NCBI RefSeq assembly: GCF_900106015.1
Contig: NZ_LT629797.1
Span: 310,001-374,000 of the forward strand
Origin: Pseudomonas sihuiensis
GTDB taxonomy: Bacteria; Pseudomonadota; Gammaproteobacteria; Pseudomonadales; Pseudomonadaceae
DNA: 64,000 nucleotides
Direction: 5' to 3'
A program made the translations under genes and the position numbers. This document shows positions 1-8,246 of this stretch, piece by piece (the stretch's first letter is position 1; every line of letters starts with the position of its first letter). The notes below the pieces were generated by a model, which saw only the letters and a list, made by a program, of their open reading frames with translations, did not search any database and was not told where the DNA came from.

Positions 1-1
1 G

Positions 2-181
2 CATGAGAAGGTTTTCGAGCGTTTCTACCGACGCAGCAGCCTGGGTAATGGTGCAGGCCTTGGTTTGGCCATCGTCGGCGAGATCTGTCGCGCCCATCAG
101 GCTCGAATAAGCCTGCATCAGGTGCAGCCGCATGGCCTGCGGGTGCGTGTCGAGTTTCCGCTGTCAGTGGCTGAGGCTTAA
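2..181 (+). CDS. Sensor histidine kinase, C-terminal end (partial)
   Basis: Only the last 59 codons lie in the window; the gene starts upstream. The peptide has the end of an HATPase_c domain: an F-box-like VFERFYRR followed by the glycine-rich GAGLGLAIV, which forms part of the ATP-binding pocket in two-component sensor kinases. The protein would autophosphorylate a His and pass phosphate to a response regulator, probably encoded just upstream. Its last 18 bp overlap the end of the convergent solute-binding protein gene. The partner and the signal cannot be read from this fragment. Confidence 0.85.
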   Translation, partial: HEKVFERFYRRSSLGNGAGLGLAIVGEICRAHQARISLHQVQPHGLRVRVEFPLSVAEA

Positions 182-919
182 CGGCTGCTGAATCTCCAGC
201 AGGTACTGGGAAACCTTGCCACTGTCGCGCAATTGATTCAGACCACGATTGAAGCGCTGCATCAGCTCGGCATTGCCCGGCACCTCGCGCGATAGCAGCA
301 GATGCAGGCTGTCGCTGCGCAGCGGCTTGCGATGAAAGCTCAGGCGCTGGCGTTCGGCAGCGCTGAATTTCTGATAGAGCAGGTCGAAGCCCACCACCTT
401 GTCCATGGGAAACACATCGATGCGCCCGGCTAGCAACTGGCGCAGGCCCTGTTCATCACCGGTCAGGCGCACCACCTCGAGTTCACCGGCGGCTTCGGCG
501 CGTTGAAAGGCTTCGCCGTAGTCATAGCCACGAGTACCGGCAATGCGCAGGCCGCGCAGATCCGTGACATCGTTCCAGTCAAACGCGTGGGGCTTGCGAT
601 AAAACAGGTAGTAGCCGCTTTCGACCACCGGCTCGCTGATGTGAAAGTGCCGTTCACGTTCGGGGCTGTGAAACCAGACGGCGCTGCCGTCGCGCACGCC
701 TTGTTCGGCCATTTTCAGCGAGCGCGCCCAGGGGTGAAATTCCCACTGCACGTCGATGCCCTGAAGTGCGAACGCCTCGGCGACGATGCGTGACGCTACG
801 CCATGGTGGGGCAGGGTTTCACCGAGATAGGGCGGCCATTCGCCGTTGGTCAGACGTACCTGCTCGGCAGCCTGGGCACTGCCGAGCAACAGGACGAGCA
901 GGACGAATGCGTAACGCAT
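164..919 (-). CDS. Periplasmic solute-binding protein, SBP_bac_3 family
   Basis: A 251-residue protein with a typical Sec signal peptide: hydrophobic residues 3-14, then AQA-A, with likely cleavage near residue 17. The mature part, starting at LTNGEWPPYLGE, has the layout of the family-3 extracellular solute-binding fold (polar amino acid binders). No ABC permease or ATPase is next to it, so it may be an orphan binder or a periplasmic sensor partner. It is convergent with the sensor kinase fragment and overlaps its stop. The ligand is unknown. Start at ATG 919, immediately before the hydrophobic stretch. Confidence 0.85.
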   Translation of the reverse strand: MRYAFVLLVLLLGSAQAAEQVRLTNGEWPPYLGETLPHHGVASRIVAEAFALQGIDVQWEFHPWARSLKMAEQGVRDGSAVWFHSPERERHFHISEPVVESGYYLFYRKPHAFDWNDVTDLRGLRIAGTRGYDYGEAFQRAEAAGELEVVRLTGDEQGLRQLLAGRIDVFPMDKVVGFDLLYQKFSAAERQRLSFHRKPLRSDSLHLLLSREVPGNAELMQRFNRGLNQLRDSGKVSQYLLEIQQPLSLSH

Positions 920-984
920 GGCTCTACTTCCTCAAGCGAATCGTTCGAGTGTAGAGGCGTTATGCCATCCATGGCGAGATGCTT

Positions 985-1821
985 TTATTGCAGCATGCTC
1001 ATGGCTGCTTCCATGGCAGCGGAGAGGTCTTCGTCGGCCTGCATGTCGACCTGCGGGTCAAGGCCCAGCTTGGCGAAGGCCGGCACCTTGCTCCAATCCA
1101 GCTGGGTGTAGGGGTGCTCGCTGCCCAGGTAGCTCTGCAGTGTGGCGACCTGGACGATATCAACATAATCGACCTTGGCCGAGTCGCGGGTGAAGTCCAG
1201 ATACTGGCTCGGCACGATGGCGATGGGTTCGGGAAATTCCCAAGTGCGCAGGATCTTGTCGCCGATGATCGGGTGAATCTGCTCGATGACATGGTTGAGG
1301 CTGATGGAGTCGGCCAGCAGCTCGTTATGCTCTTCGGCGTAGGTGAGGATCGGCAGCACGCCGATCTGGTGCACCAGGCCGGCGAGCGTAGCCTGGTCCG
1401 GCATCAGGCGGGTGTAGTGACGGCACAGCACGTGGCAGATACCGGCGATCTCGGTGCTCTTGTTCCACACTTCGCGCATCTTGCGGTCGACCACGTCGCT
1501 GGTGGCCTGGAACATCTGCTCCATGGCCAGGCCGGTGGCCAGGTTGCAGGTGTAGTTGATGCCCAGACGGCTGACAGCCATCTGCAGGTCGGTGATTTCC
1601 TTGTTGCTGCGCAGCAGCGGGCTGTTGACCACCTTGATGATGCGCGCGGTGAGGGCGGCGTCGTTACCGATTACCTTACTGATCTGCGGAATCCCCACAT
1701 CCGGGTCTTCGGCTGCTTCACGCACCCGCAATGCCACCTCGGGCAGGGTGGGCAGTACCAGCTCATCGTTTTCGATGGCGTGGATCAGTTCCTGTTGGAC
1801 TTTTTCGGCAAGCTTGCTCAT
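985..1821 (-). CDS. HDOD domain protein
   Basis: A 278-residue soluble protein. Residues about 23-215 match the HDOD domain, beginning with the characteristic LPTLPEVALRV. HDOD is a degenerate HD-phosphohydrolase fold found in signalling proteins. The region where an HD pair would be expected reads GLVHQIGVLP, so the metal-binding pair is not intact and enzymatic activity is unlikely. No fused receiver, GGDEF or EAL domain is present. It probably acts as a signalling scaffold; its partner cannot be inferred here. It is followed on the same strand by the upstream-lying ygfZ reading in the same direction, 46 bp apart. Confidence 0.85.
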   Translation of the reverse strand: MSKLAEKVQQELIHAIENDELVLPTLPEVALRVREAAEDPDVGIPQISKVIGNDAALTARIIKVVNSPLLRSNKEITDLQMAVSRLGINYTCNLATGLAMEQMFQATSDVVDRKMREVWNKSTEIAGICHVLCRHYTRLMPDQATLAGLVHQIGVLPILTYAEEHNELLADSISLNHVIEQIHPIIGDKILRTWEFPEPIAIVPSQYLDFTRDSAKVDYVDIVQVATLQSYLGSEHPYTQLDWSKVPAFAKLGLDPQVDMQADEDLSAAMEAAMSMLQ

Positions 1822-1867
1822 GAAGTAGCTCTCTTAGGCGATCCGAGGCGGCGCCGGGGAAGTTTAG

Positions 1868-2809
1868 TCAGCGCTGGATTTCCTGGTTGGCATCCAGCTG
1901 ATAAGGCAGGTCGAGCAGGGTCAGGGGCGGGCCTTCACTGCTGCCGAGATGAATGCGGCCGTCGTTCACGGCGTCTTCCTGCAATACGGCGAGCAGCTCG
2001 ATGGCGTCGCCGGCCTGGGCCGCCAGCACCACTTCGCCAACGCTGGAGCCATGCACCGGTGAGAACAATTCGACGCCGACGGCCGGTAGCTCTGCAGCGA
2101 CCAGACGCAGGCGTTGCAGGCGGCGCTTGAGCTTGCCCAGGTACTGCATGCGCGCGACGATTTCCTGGCCGGTGTAGCAGCCTTTCTTGAAGCTCACGCC
2201 GCCGAGGGCCTGCAGGTTGATCATCTGCGGGATGAACAGCTCGCGTGTGGCGCCGAACACCTGGCCCACGCCCGCACGGACCTGGGCCAGCAACCAGTCG
2301 TTCAGTGGCGCCTGCGGCAGTTGAGCGGCCAATTGGGCTTGCAGCTTTGGCGCTTCCTCTACTGGCGCCCAGAGCTCGGCACGGCCATCGCTCAGGCGTA
2401 CGGCGAGCAGTTGGCCGGCGCTGGCCAGGGAATCACTGGCGGTGCCCAGTTGCAGATCGAGTTCGCTCAGCACGGCATCGGCGCCCGCCAGGCCAAAACG
2501 GACCCAGGCGGCGCTTTCGTCGCTGAGCTTGGATTTGGAGAACACCGCATATTTCTGCAGATCGGCCTGCTGCGACTCGATCAGTTCGCGTGCCATGGCC
2601 AGCAGGTAGCCGTCTTCCACCGGGACGATGCGAAAGCTCGACAGCATGCGGCCCTTGGGCGTGCAGCGGGCGCCAAGGCTGGACTGGCTGGCACTGAGGT
2701 AATTGATATTGCAGGTCACTTGGCCCTGCAGGAACTTGGCTGCGTCCGCGCCGCGTACGGCGAGCAGGCCTTCGTGATCGAGGAGTGTGAAGTAAGCGCT
2801 ATCGGCCAT
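1868..2809 (-). CDS. ygfZ: Folate-binding protein YgfZ (iron-sulfur enzyme maintenance)
   Basis: A 313-residue member of the GcvT-like aminomethyltransferase fold. The diagnostic motif KGCYTGQE sits at residues 209-216, with Cys211, followed by KLKRRL. In E. coli YgfZ is a tetrahydrofolate-binding protein needed for full activity of some Fe-S enzymes, such as the tRNA methylthiotransferase MiaB. It is divergent from sdhE (SdhE and YgfX are also neighbours of ygfZ in many gammaproteobacteria), which supports the call. Start at ATG 2809; the gap to sdhE is about 145 bp and must hold both promoters. Confidence 0.95.
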   Translation of the reverse strand: MADSAYFTLLDHEGLLAVRGADAAKFLQGQVTCNINYLSASQSSLGARCTPKGRMLSSFRIVPVEDGYLLAMARELIESQQADLQKYAVFSKSKLSDESAAWVRFGLAGADAVLSELDLQLGTASDSLASAGQLLAVRLSDGRAELWAPVEEAPKLQAQLAAQLPQAPLNDWLLAQVRAGVGQVFGATRELFIPQMINLQALGGVSFKKGCYTGQEIVARMQYLGKLKRRLQRLRLVAAELPAVGVELFSPVHGSSVGEVVLAAQAGDAIELLAVLQEDAVNDGRIHLGSSEGPPLTLLDLPYQLDANQEIQR

Positions 2810-2954
2810 GATGCAAATCGAATCACTGAATAAAGGTCAGGGGCGTCATCATAGTGGGCAGGGTGGGGCCTTGTCAGCGCAATTGCGCAGCGTCTCGGTG
2901 AACAGCGAGGCAATTCGCCGTTATACTGCCGGCCTTGTTCGAGGAGTCCGTTGC

Positions 2955-3209
2955 ATGGTTGAGCAAAGTGAACTGAATCGCCTGTTCTGGCATAGCCGCC
3001 GTGGCATGCTGGAGCTGGACGTGCTGCTGGTGCCTTTCGTCAAGGAGGTATACCCGAGCCTGGATGCCGAGAACCAGGCGCGCTATCGCAAGCTGCTGGA
3101 GTGCGAGGATCAGGACATGTTCGGCTGGTTCATGCAGCGCGGCGAGCCCGAGGATGCCGACCTGCGCCATATCGTGCGCATGATCCTGGACCGTGTCCAA
3201 CCCAAGTGA
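2955..3209 (+). CDS. sdhE: FAD assembly factor SdhE
   Basis: An 84-residue protein of the SdhE/YgfY (Cpt) family. It contains the conserved RRGMLELD segment (residues about 14-21), whose RGxxE core is needed in the family for covalent FAD attachment to succinate dehydrogenase SdhA. The reading frame stays open upstream to 2808, but ATG 2955, preceded by a GAGGAG (2940-2945), gives the normal family length. The last 17 bp overlap the start of the ygfX-like gene, the usual arrangement for this pair. Confidence 0.95.
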   Translation: MVEQSELNRLFWHSRRGMLELDVLLVPFVKEVYPSLDAENQARYRKLLECEDQDMFGWFMQRGEPEDADLRHIVRMILDRVQPK

Positions 3210-3660
3210 TGCCTTCGAGTGCCGTTGGCAGCCGTCACGCTGGCTGCTGAGGCTCTACCTGTCGGTCCAGGCGCTGGCCCTGCTGGCGCCGTGGCTGGCC
3301 GACATTCCCATGTGGTCTAAGCTGCTGTCACTCGTGGCGTGCCTGGCACACGCCGCCTGGGTGCTACCGCGACACGTCCTGCTGACTGCGCCACGGGCCA
3401 TCACGGGTTTGCGCCGTGATGGATTCGGCTGGCATCTATATAGCGTTGCGGCAGGCTGGCAGGCGGTGCAACTGCGCCCGGACAGTCTGGCGTTGCCGCG
3501 GGTGGTGGTGCTGCGCTATCGCCTGCCAGGCCAGCGTTTCAGTCGCGGGCTGTGCATCGCCCGCGATGCGCTGGCGCCCGAGCAGCACCGGCGCCTGCGC
3601 TTGCGTCTGAAGTTCAGCCGACGGCGCTGGGCTGAGCCTGGTACGTCGGCGTCAGAATAG
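3193..3660 (+). CDS. YgfX-family membrane protein (SdhE partner)
   Basis: A 155-residue protein starting at GTG 3193, inside the end of sdhE. Two hydrophobic helices lie at about residues 19-38 and 42-60, followed by a basic cytoplasmic tail rich in Arg. In E. coli the equivalent gene (ygfX, also called cptA) was proposed as an inner-membrane toxin paired with SdhE/CptB; the toxin role is debated. The last 47 bp overlap the 3' end of nadB on the other strand, so the two convergent transcripts must be complementary there. Confidence 0.8.
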   Translation: MSNPSDAFECRWQPSRWLLRLYLSVQALALLAPWLADIPMWSKLLSLVACLAHAAWVLPRHVLLTAPRAITGLRRDGFGWHLYSVAAGWQAVQLRPDSLALPRVVVLRYRLPGQRFSRGLCIARDALAPEQHRRLRLRLKFSRRRWAEPGTSASE

Positions 3661-5245
3661 TGTCGCGGGCTTCGGCCAACTGCTCGGGGTAGTCGAGGGT
3701 GTAGTGCAGCCCGCGGCTTTCATGACGCTGCATGGCCGAGCGGATCATCAGCTCGGCGACCAGTGCGAGGTTGCGCAGCTCGATCAAATCGCGACTGACC
3801 TTGTAGTTGCTGTAGAACTCGTCGATCTCGTCCAGCAGCAGGCGCACCCGGTGTTGCGCGCGCTGCAGACGCTTGTTGGTGCGCACGATGCCGACGTAGT
3901 CCCACATGAAACGCCGCAGCTCATCCCAGTTGTGGGCGATGATCACGTCCTCGTCGGAGTCGGTCACCTGGCTGGCGTCCCAGTCTGGGAGGTTGGTGGG
4001 CATGCCGATAGTGTCCAGCTGCTCGACGATATCGGCGCAGGCTGAGCGCGCATAAACGAAGCATTCGAGCAGCGAATTGCTGGCCATGCGGTTGGCGCCA
4101 TGCAGGCCGGTGAAGCTGGTTTCGCCAATGGCGTAGAGGCCGGGCACGTCGGTGCGGCCATGCTGGTCGACCACCACGCCACCGCAGGTGTAATGCGCCG
4201 CCGGCACCACCGGGATGGGCTGCTTGGTGATGTCGATGCCAAAGCCCAGGCAGCGTTCGTAGACGGTGGGGAAATGACTCTTGATGAATTCGGCCGGCTT
4301 GTGACTGATGTCCAGGTACACGCAGTCGACACCCAGGCGCTTCATTTCATGGTCGATGGCGCGGGCAACGATATCGCGTGGTGCCAGTTCGGCGCGCTCA
4401 TCGAAACGCTGCATGAAGCGTTCGCCATTGGGCAGCTTGAGCAGGCCGCCTTCGCCACGCACGGCTTCGGTGATCAGGAAGCTCTTGGCCTGCGGGTGAT
4501 ACAGGCAGGTAGGGTGGAACTGGTTGAACTCCAGGTTGCCGACGCGACAGCCGGCACGCCAGGCCATGGCGATGCCATCGCCACAGGCGCCGTCGGGGTT
4601 GCTGGTATAGAGGTAGACCTTGGCCGCGCCGCCGGTGGCGAGAATCACGAAGCGCGCGCTGAAGGTGTCCACTTCACCGCGGTCACGATCCAGTACGTAA
4701 GCGCCCAGGCAGCGCTCGCCATCCAGGCCGAGCTTGCGCTCGGTAATCAGGTCGACGGCGACGCGCTGCTCCAGCAGCTCGATGTTCGGGCGTTGTCGGG
4801 CCTGCTCCAGCAGGGTATTGAAAATTGCCGCGCCGGTCGCGTCGGCGGCGTGGATGATGCGCCGATGGCTGTGGCCGCCCTCGCGGGTCAGATGGAACTC
4901 GAAGCCGCCGTCCTCGCGCGCGGTTTCATCGTCTCGGGTGAAGGGGACGCCCTGATCGATCAGCCACTGGATGGCCTCGCGGCTGTGTTCTACGGTGAAA
5001 CGCACGGCGTCTTCGCTGCACAGACCGGCACCGGCGTTGAGGGTGTCGGCGACGTGTGATTCGACCGTGTCGGTATCGTCCAGAACGGCTGCCACGCCAC
5101 CTTGCGCCCAGTAGGTCGAGCCATTGGCCAGCTTGCCTTTGCTCAATACCGCGATGCGCAGATGGGAAGGTAGGGTGAGGGCGAGCGTCAGGCCTGCGGC
5201 GCCGCTGCCGATGACCAGAACATCGTGCTGGAAGTGTTGGCTCAT
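3614..5245 (-). CDS. nadB: L-aspartate oxidase
   Basis: A 543-residue flavoprotein that oxidises L-aspartate to iminoaspartate, the first step of NAD synthesis. Visible features: N-terminal FAD-binding [13 protein letters not shown]; the active-site segment [31 protein letters not shown]; and the C-terminal FAD motif [27 protein letters not shown] helical C-terminal domain follows. The length fits the family. It reads divergently from algU, as in other pseudomonads, and convergently with the YgfX gene, overlapping it by 47 bp. Start ATG 5245. Confidence 0.97.
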   Translation of the reverse strand: MSQHFQHDVLVIGSGAAGLTLALTLPSHLRIAVLSKGKLANGSTYWAQGGVAAVLDDTDTVESHVADTLNAGAGLCSEDAVRFTVEHSREAIQWLIDQGVPFTRDDETAREDGGFEFHLTREGGHSHRRIIHAADATGAAIFNTLLEQARQRPNIELLEQRVAVDLITERKLGLDGERCLGAYVLDRDRGEVDTFSARFVILATGGAAKVYLYTSNPDGACGDGIAMAWRAGCRVGNLEFNQFHPTCLYHPQAKSFLITEAVRGEGGLLKLPNGERFMQRFDERAELAPRDIVARAIDHEMKRLGVDCVYLDISHKPAEFIKSHFPTVYERCLGFGIDITKQPIPVVPAAHYTCGGVVVDQHGRTDVPGLYAIGETSFTGLHGANRMASNSLLECFVYARSACADIVEQLDTIGMPTNLPDWDASQVTDSDEDVIIAHNWDELRRFMWDYVGIVRTNKRLQRAQHRVRLLLDEIDEFYSNYKVSRDLIELRNLALVAELMIRSAMQRHESRGLHYTLDYPEQLAEARDTILTPTYQAQPSAVG

Positions 5246-5273
5246 GTCCGAGTTCCGCGTGAAAGCGAGCCCT

Positions 5274-5301
5274 AGTATATAGAGAGGGGCAGCGGCACAA
5301 T
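5274..5301 (-). promoter_or_regulatory. Possible sigma-70 promoter of nadB
   Basis: Read on the minus strand, TATACT (5279-5274) resembles a -10 box, and ATTGTG (5301-5296) lies 16 bp upstream as a weak -35. The -10 is about 29 bp before the nadB start. The -35 match is poor, so this is a moderate guess. Confidence 0.35.
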
Positions 5302-5331
5302 AGGTGGCTTATGACCGACCGCCGTGCTCGG

Positions 5332-5359
5332 GAACTTTCTTAGTCGTTAAGGTTCCATA
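5332..5359 (+). promoter_or_regulatory. Sigma-E (AlgU) type promoter of the algU operon
   Basis: GAACTT (5332-5337), a 16-bp spacer and TCCATA (5354-5359) fit the known AlgU/sigma-E consensus GAACTT-N16/17-TCtgA. Pseudomonas algU is known to be autoregulated from promoters of this type. It lies about 250 bp upstream of algU and about 70 bp upstream of the putative leader peptide, so the transcript would carry that small gene. Confidence 0.75.
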
Positions 5360-5426
5360 GAGGGTCGCCCATATAAGGGAGAGCGCTTGCGCGTGCCTGC
5401 ATCTGAAGTCAGCGGAGGGTGTGGAA

Positions 5427-5618
5427 ATGAGCGGCGATAAGATTATTTGCGCGAGCGGAAATGTTCCGCTGGCGCCATTCCAGGCAGAGGGAAGAAAACT
5501 CTGCGGGAAGCTTGCTTGGAGGGGAGAACTTTTGCGTAAGACCCGAGTCTATCTTGGCAAGCTGATTCGCTTACGGGCGCAGACCTCCTCCGGGCGTTAT
5601 GAGGAGAGTGCATGCTAA
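5427..5618 (+). CDS. Putative leader peptide overlapping algU
   Basis: A 63-codon open frame starting at ATG 5427, eight bases after a strong GGAGG (5414-5418). An in-frame GTG at 5421 is an alternative start. The stop TAA (5616-5618) overlaps the algU start (5612), so translation of the two would be coupled. The Shine-Dalgarno of algU (GAGGAG, 5601-5606) lies inside its codons. The peptide is basic in its second half (WRGELLRKTRVYLGKL). E. coli rpoE has a comparable overlapping leader gene, rseD; homology to it is inferred from position only. It has no known domain. Confidence 0.6.
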   Translation: MSGDKIICASGNVPLAPFQAEGRKLCGKLAWRGELLRKTRVYLGKLIRLRAQTSSGRYEESAC

Positions 5619-6193
5619 CCCAGGAAGATGATCAGCAGCTGGTCGAGCGAGTGCAGCGTGGTGACAAGCGTGCCTTCGATCTGTTGGTGCTGAAGTATCA
5701 GCACAAGATCCTCGGTTTGATCGTGCGATTCGTGCACGACACCCACGAGGCTCAGGATGTCGCTCAGGAGGCTTTCGTAAAAGCCTACCGAGCGCTTGGA
5801 AACTTTCGCGGTGACAGCGCGTTCTATACATGGCTGTACCGCATCGCCATCAACACGGCGAAGAATTATCTGGTGTCACGCGGTCGGCGGCCGCCAGATA
5901 GTGATGTCAGTAGCGATGACGCGGAGTTCTATGACGGCGACCACGGCCTCAAGGACATCGAGTCACCGGAGCGGGCATTGCTGCGCGACGAGATCGAAGC
6001 CACCGTGCATCGAACCATCGCCCAGTTGCCGGATGATTTGCGCACGGCCCTGACCCTGCGTGAGTTCGAAGGCTTGAGTTACGAGGACATTGCCGGCGTC
6101 ATGCAGTGTCCGGTAGGTACGGTGCGTTCGCGGATATTCCGTGCGCGTGAGGCAATTGATAAGTCCCTGCAGCCTCTGTTGCAGGAAACCTAA
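5612..6193 (+). CDS. algU: Extracytoplasmic sigma factor AlgU (sigma-22 / RpoE)
   Basis: A 193-residue ECF sigma factor, exactly the length of P. aeruginosa AlgU. Region 2 runs from about residue 15 to 90 (LKYQHKILGLIVRFV, AQDVAQEAFVKAYRAL), and region 4 contains LREFEGLSYEDIAGVM and GTVRSRIFRAREAI, which recognises the GAACTT -35. It directs RNA polymerase to envelope-stress and alginate genes and is held at the membrane by MucA. It is the first full-length gene of the mucABCD operon; mucA follows after 30 bp. The start ATG 5612 overlaps the leader peptide stop. Confidence 0.98.
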   Translation: MLTQEDDQQLVERVQRGDKRAFDLLVLKYQHKILGLIVRFVHDTHEAQDVAQEAFVKAYRALGNFRGDSAFYTWLYRIAINTAKNYLVSRGRRPPDSDVSSDDAEFYDGDHGLKDIESPERALLRDEIEATVHRTIAQLPDDLRTALTLREFEGLSYEDIAGVMQCPVGTVRSRIFRAREAIDKSLQPLLQET

Positions 6194-6223
6194 GGCAGCG
6201 GCGACAGCCAAGAGAGGAACACC

Positions 6224-6796
6224 ATGAGTCGTGAAACCCTGCAGGAATCGCTGTCCGCGGTGATGGATAACGAAGCGGACGAACTGGAACTGCGGCGTGT
6301 GCTAACAGCCAGCGATGATGGCGAGCTGCGCGGCACCTGGTCGCGTTACCAGCTCGCCCGTGCAGCCATGCATCGTGAGCTGGTGGTGCCGCATCTGGAC
6401 ATCGCATCTGCGGTTTCCGCGGCGCTGGCCGACGAAGCCGTTCCGGCACGCAAGACGCCGATCTGGCGTAGTGTCGGGCGTGTAGCCGTCGCAGCATCGG
6501 TAACCGTTGCAGTGCTGGCGGGTGTGCGCTTCTACAATCAGGATGACCTGAGCGGCGCCCAATTGGCCCAACAGGAGGCTTCTCCGGTACTCTCGGTACC
6601 GCAGGTGCAAGGTCCTGCGCTGCTCGCTGGTTACAACAGCAGCGAGGAAGCCGGCGAAGCCGCCGAAGCTGGCACTGCCAGCTGGCATGAGCAGCGCTTG
6701 CCGAACTACCTGCGTCAACATGCGCAGGAAGCCGTGATGGGTACCGGTGAAACCGCTCTGCCTTATGCTCGGGCTGCAAGTCTGGAAAACCGCTAA
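6224..6796 (+). CDS. mucA: Anti-sigma factor MucA
   Basis: A 190-residue single-pass membrane protein. Residues about 1-75 form the cytoplasmic RseA-type domain that binds AlgU (SRETLQESLSAVMDNEADE). A membrane helix follows at about 84-103, then a periplasmic tail that MucB binds and that AlgW cleaves in P. aeruginosa. The frame is intact and full length, so the strain does not carry the truncations that give constitutive alginate production. RBS AGAGAGGAA lies just before ATG 6224. mucB follows after 15 bp. Confidence 0.97.
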   Translation: MSRETLQESLSAVMDNEADELELRRVLTASDDGELRGTWSRYQLARAAMHRELVVPHLDIASAVSAALADEAVPARKTPIWRSVGRVAVAASVTVAVLAGVRFYNQDDLSGAQLAQQEASPVLSVPQVQGPALLAGYNSSEEAGEAAEAGTASWHEQRLPNYLRQHAQEAVMGTGETALPYARAASLENR

Positions 6797-6811
6797 GCGC
6801 TAAGGAGTCAC

Positions 6812-7759
6812 ATGCGCGCGATTCCCCTCTACCTTCTCGGTGGTCTGCTGGCGTTGCCGGTTCAGGCCTCCGAGGTGCAAGACTTGCTCGGGCGCCTCGC
6901 TGCGGCAGAGCGCCAGCAAAGCTTCCAGGGCACGTTCATCTATGAGCGCAATGGAAGCTTCTCCACCCATGCCGTGTGGCATCGGGTAGAGGAGGGGGGC
7001 GAAGTTCGCGAGCGCCTTCTGCAGCTCGATGGGCCTGCCCAGGAGGTGCTGAAAGTCGATGGTCAGGCTCAGTGCGTCACTGGCGCGTTGGCTGACCAAG
7101 TCAGTGAAGGGCAGGCTTGGCCTGCTCGCCAGTTGGCTGTCGAGCAGTTGAGCAACTGGTATGACATTCGTGTCGTGGGTCAGTCGCGCATCGCCAATCG
7201 TCCAGCAGTCGTTCTGGTGCTGGCGCCCAAGGACCAGCATCGCTACGGCTTCGAATTGCACCTGGACCGGGAGACCGGTCTGCCGTTGAAATCCCTCCTG
7301 TTGAACGAGCGTGGCCAGCTTCTGGAGCGCTTCCAGTTCGCTCAGCTGGATACCTCTGTACCCGCTGAAAATGCCATGCAGCCGAGTTCGAGCTGCAGGC
7401 CGGTGCGTTTTCGTGCTGCCGACAGCATGGCCGAAGGTACCTGGCGATCCGACTGGCTGCCGCCGGGCTTTACTCTGACTACTGCGCAGGTGCGCCGCGC
7501 GCCTTCCGCTGATGACCCCGTCACCTACCTCATGTATGGCGATGGCCTGGCGCGATTCTCGGTTTTTCTCGAACCTCTGAAAGGTCGCGTCGTCGAGGAT
7601 GCGCGCAGTCAGCTGGGCCCGACCGTCGCGGTTTCGCGGCGGATGAGTACCGACTCTGGTGACGTGATGGTGACCGTAGTGGGTGAGATTCCCTTGGGGA
7701 CTGCCGAACGCATCGCCCTGTCCATGCGCGCCGGAGTGCCTGAACAGGCGAGCCAATGA
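6812..7759 (+). CDS. mucB: Periplasmic regulator MucB (RseB family)
   Basis: A 315-residue protein with a signal peptide (hydrophobic residues about 3-16, likely cleavage after VQA-S near 19). The mature part has the two-domain MucB/RseB fold related to lipoprotein-binding proteins such as LolA/LolB; the N-terminal domain contains QQSFQGTFIYER. It binds the periplasmic tail of MucA and shields it from proteolysis, and lipopolysaccharide is thought to relieve this. Its stop overlaps mucC by 4 bp (ATGA at 7756), indicating coupled translation. Confidence 0.97.
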   Translation: MRAIPLYLLGGLLALPVQASEVQDLLGRLAAAERQQSFQGTFIYERNGSFSTHAVWHRVEEGGEVRERLLQLDGPAQEVLKVDGQAQCVTGALADQVSEGQAWPARQLAVEQLSNWYDIRVVGQSRIANRPAVVLVLAPKDQHRYGFELHLDRETGLPLKSLLLNERGQLLERFQFAQLDTSVPAENAMQPSSSCRPVRFRAADSMAEGTWRSDWLPPGFTLTTAQVRRAPSADDPVTYLMYGDGLARFSVFLEPLKGRVVEDARSQLGPTVAVSRRMSTDSGDVMVTVVGEIPLGTAERIALSMRAGVPEQASQ

Positions 7760-8211
7760 TCGAGGAGCAGGGGCGTGTAGTGGCGCTCGAGCCCGGCGCT
7801 GTCTGGGTCGAGACGCTGCGCAAGAGCACCTGCTCCAGTTGTTCGGCCAATGCCGCCTGTGGTCAGGGCTTGATGGATCGTCTCGGTGTAGGGCGGCAGC
7901 GCGGTTATGTGCGCGCGCTCAGTCAAATGCAACTGGCGATTGGCGATAGCGTGATCATCGGTGTGCGTGAAGATCTTTTGGTGCGCAGTTCTCTGCTGGT
8001 TTATCTGCTTCCGCTTCTGGGTCTGTTTGCCGCTGCGCTGCTGGCGGACGGTCTAGGTCTTTCCGAACCTCTGGTGATCCTGGCAGGCCTGAGTGGCCTG
8101 TTCGCCAGTTGGCTGATGGTTCGCTGGCGCGCCGCTCGCGTTGCCGAGAACCCCTTATTGCAGCCCGTTGTCCTACGTACGCTGCTGGCCACTGCGCCAG
8201 CGGCCGGTTGA
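7756..8211 (+). CDS. mucC: Membrane protein MucC (RseC family)
   Basis: A 151-residue RseC/MucC protein. A cysteine cluster near the N terminus (KSTCSSCSANAACGQG, residues about 24-39) is conserved in the family and suggests redox or Fe-S involvement. Two membrane helices follow at about 77-98 and 104-120. It starts at ATG 7756, inside the mucB stop. In P. aeruginosa its effect on AlgU is minor and context dependent; a link to the electron-transport complex RSX/RNF is known for the family in other species. Confidence 0.95.
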   Translation: MIEEQGRVVALEPGAVWVETLRKSTCSSCSANAACGQGLMDRLGVGRQRGYVRALSQMQLAIGDSVIIGVREDLLVRSSLLVYLLPLLGLFAAALLADGLGLSEPLVILAGLSGLFASWLMVRWRAARVAENPLLQPVVLRTLLATAPAAG

Positions 8212-8246
8212 GAGTGTCCGAGTTTTACATGGGGAGTGGTAGTTCG

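Noticed and set aside
6224..6796. Possible mucoid-type mucA mutation
   Set aside because: The frame is intact with the membrane helix and periplasmic tail; no truncation.
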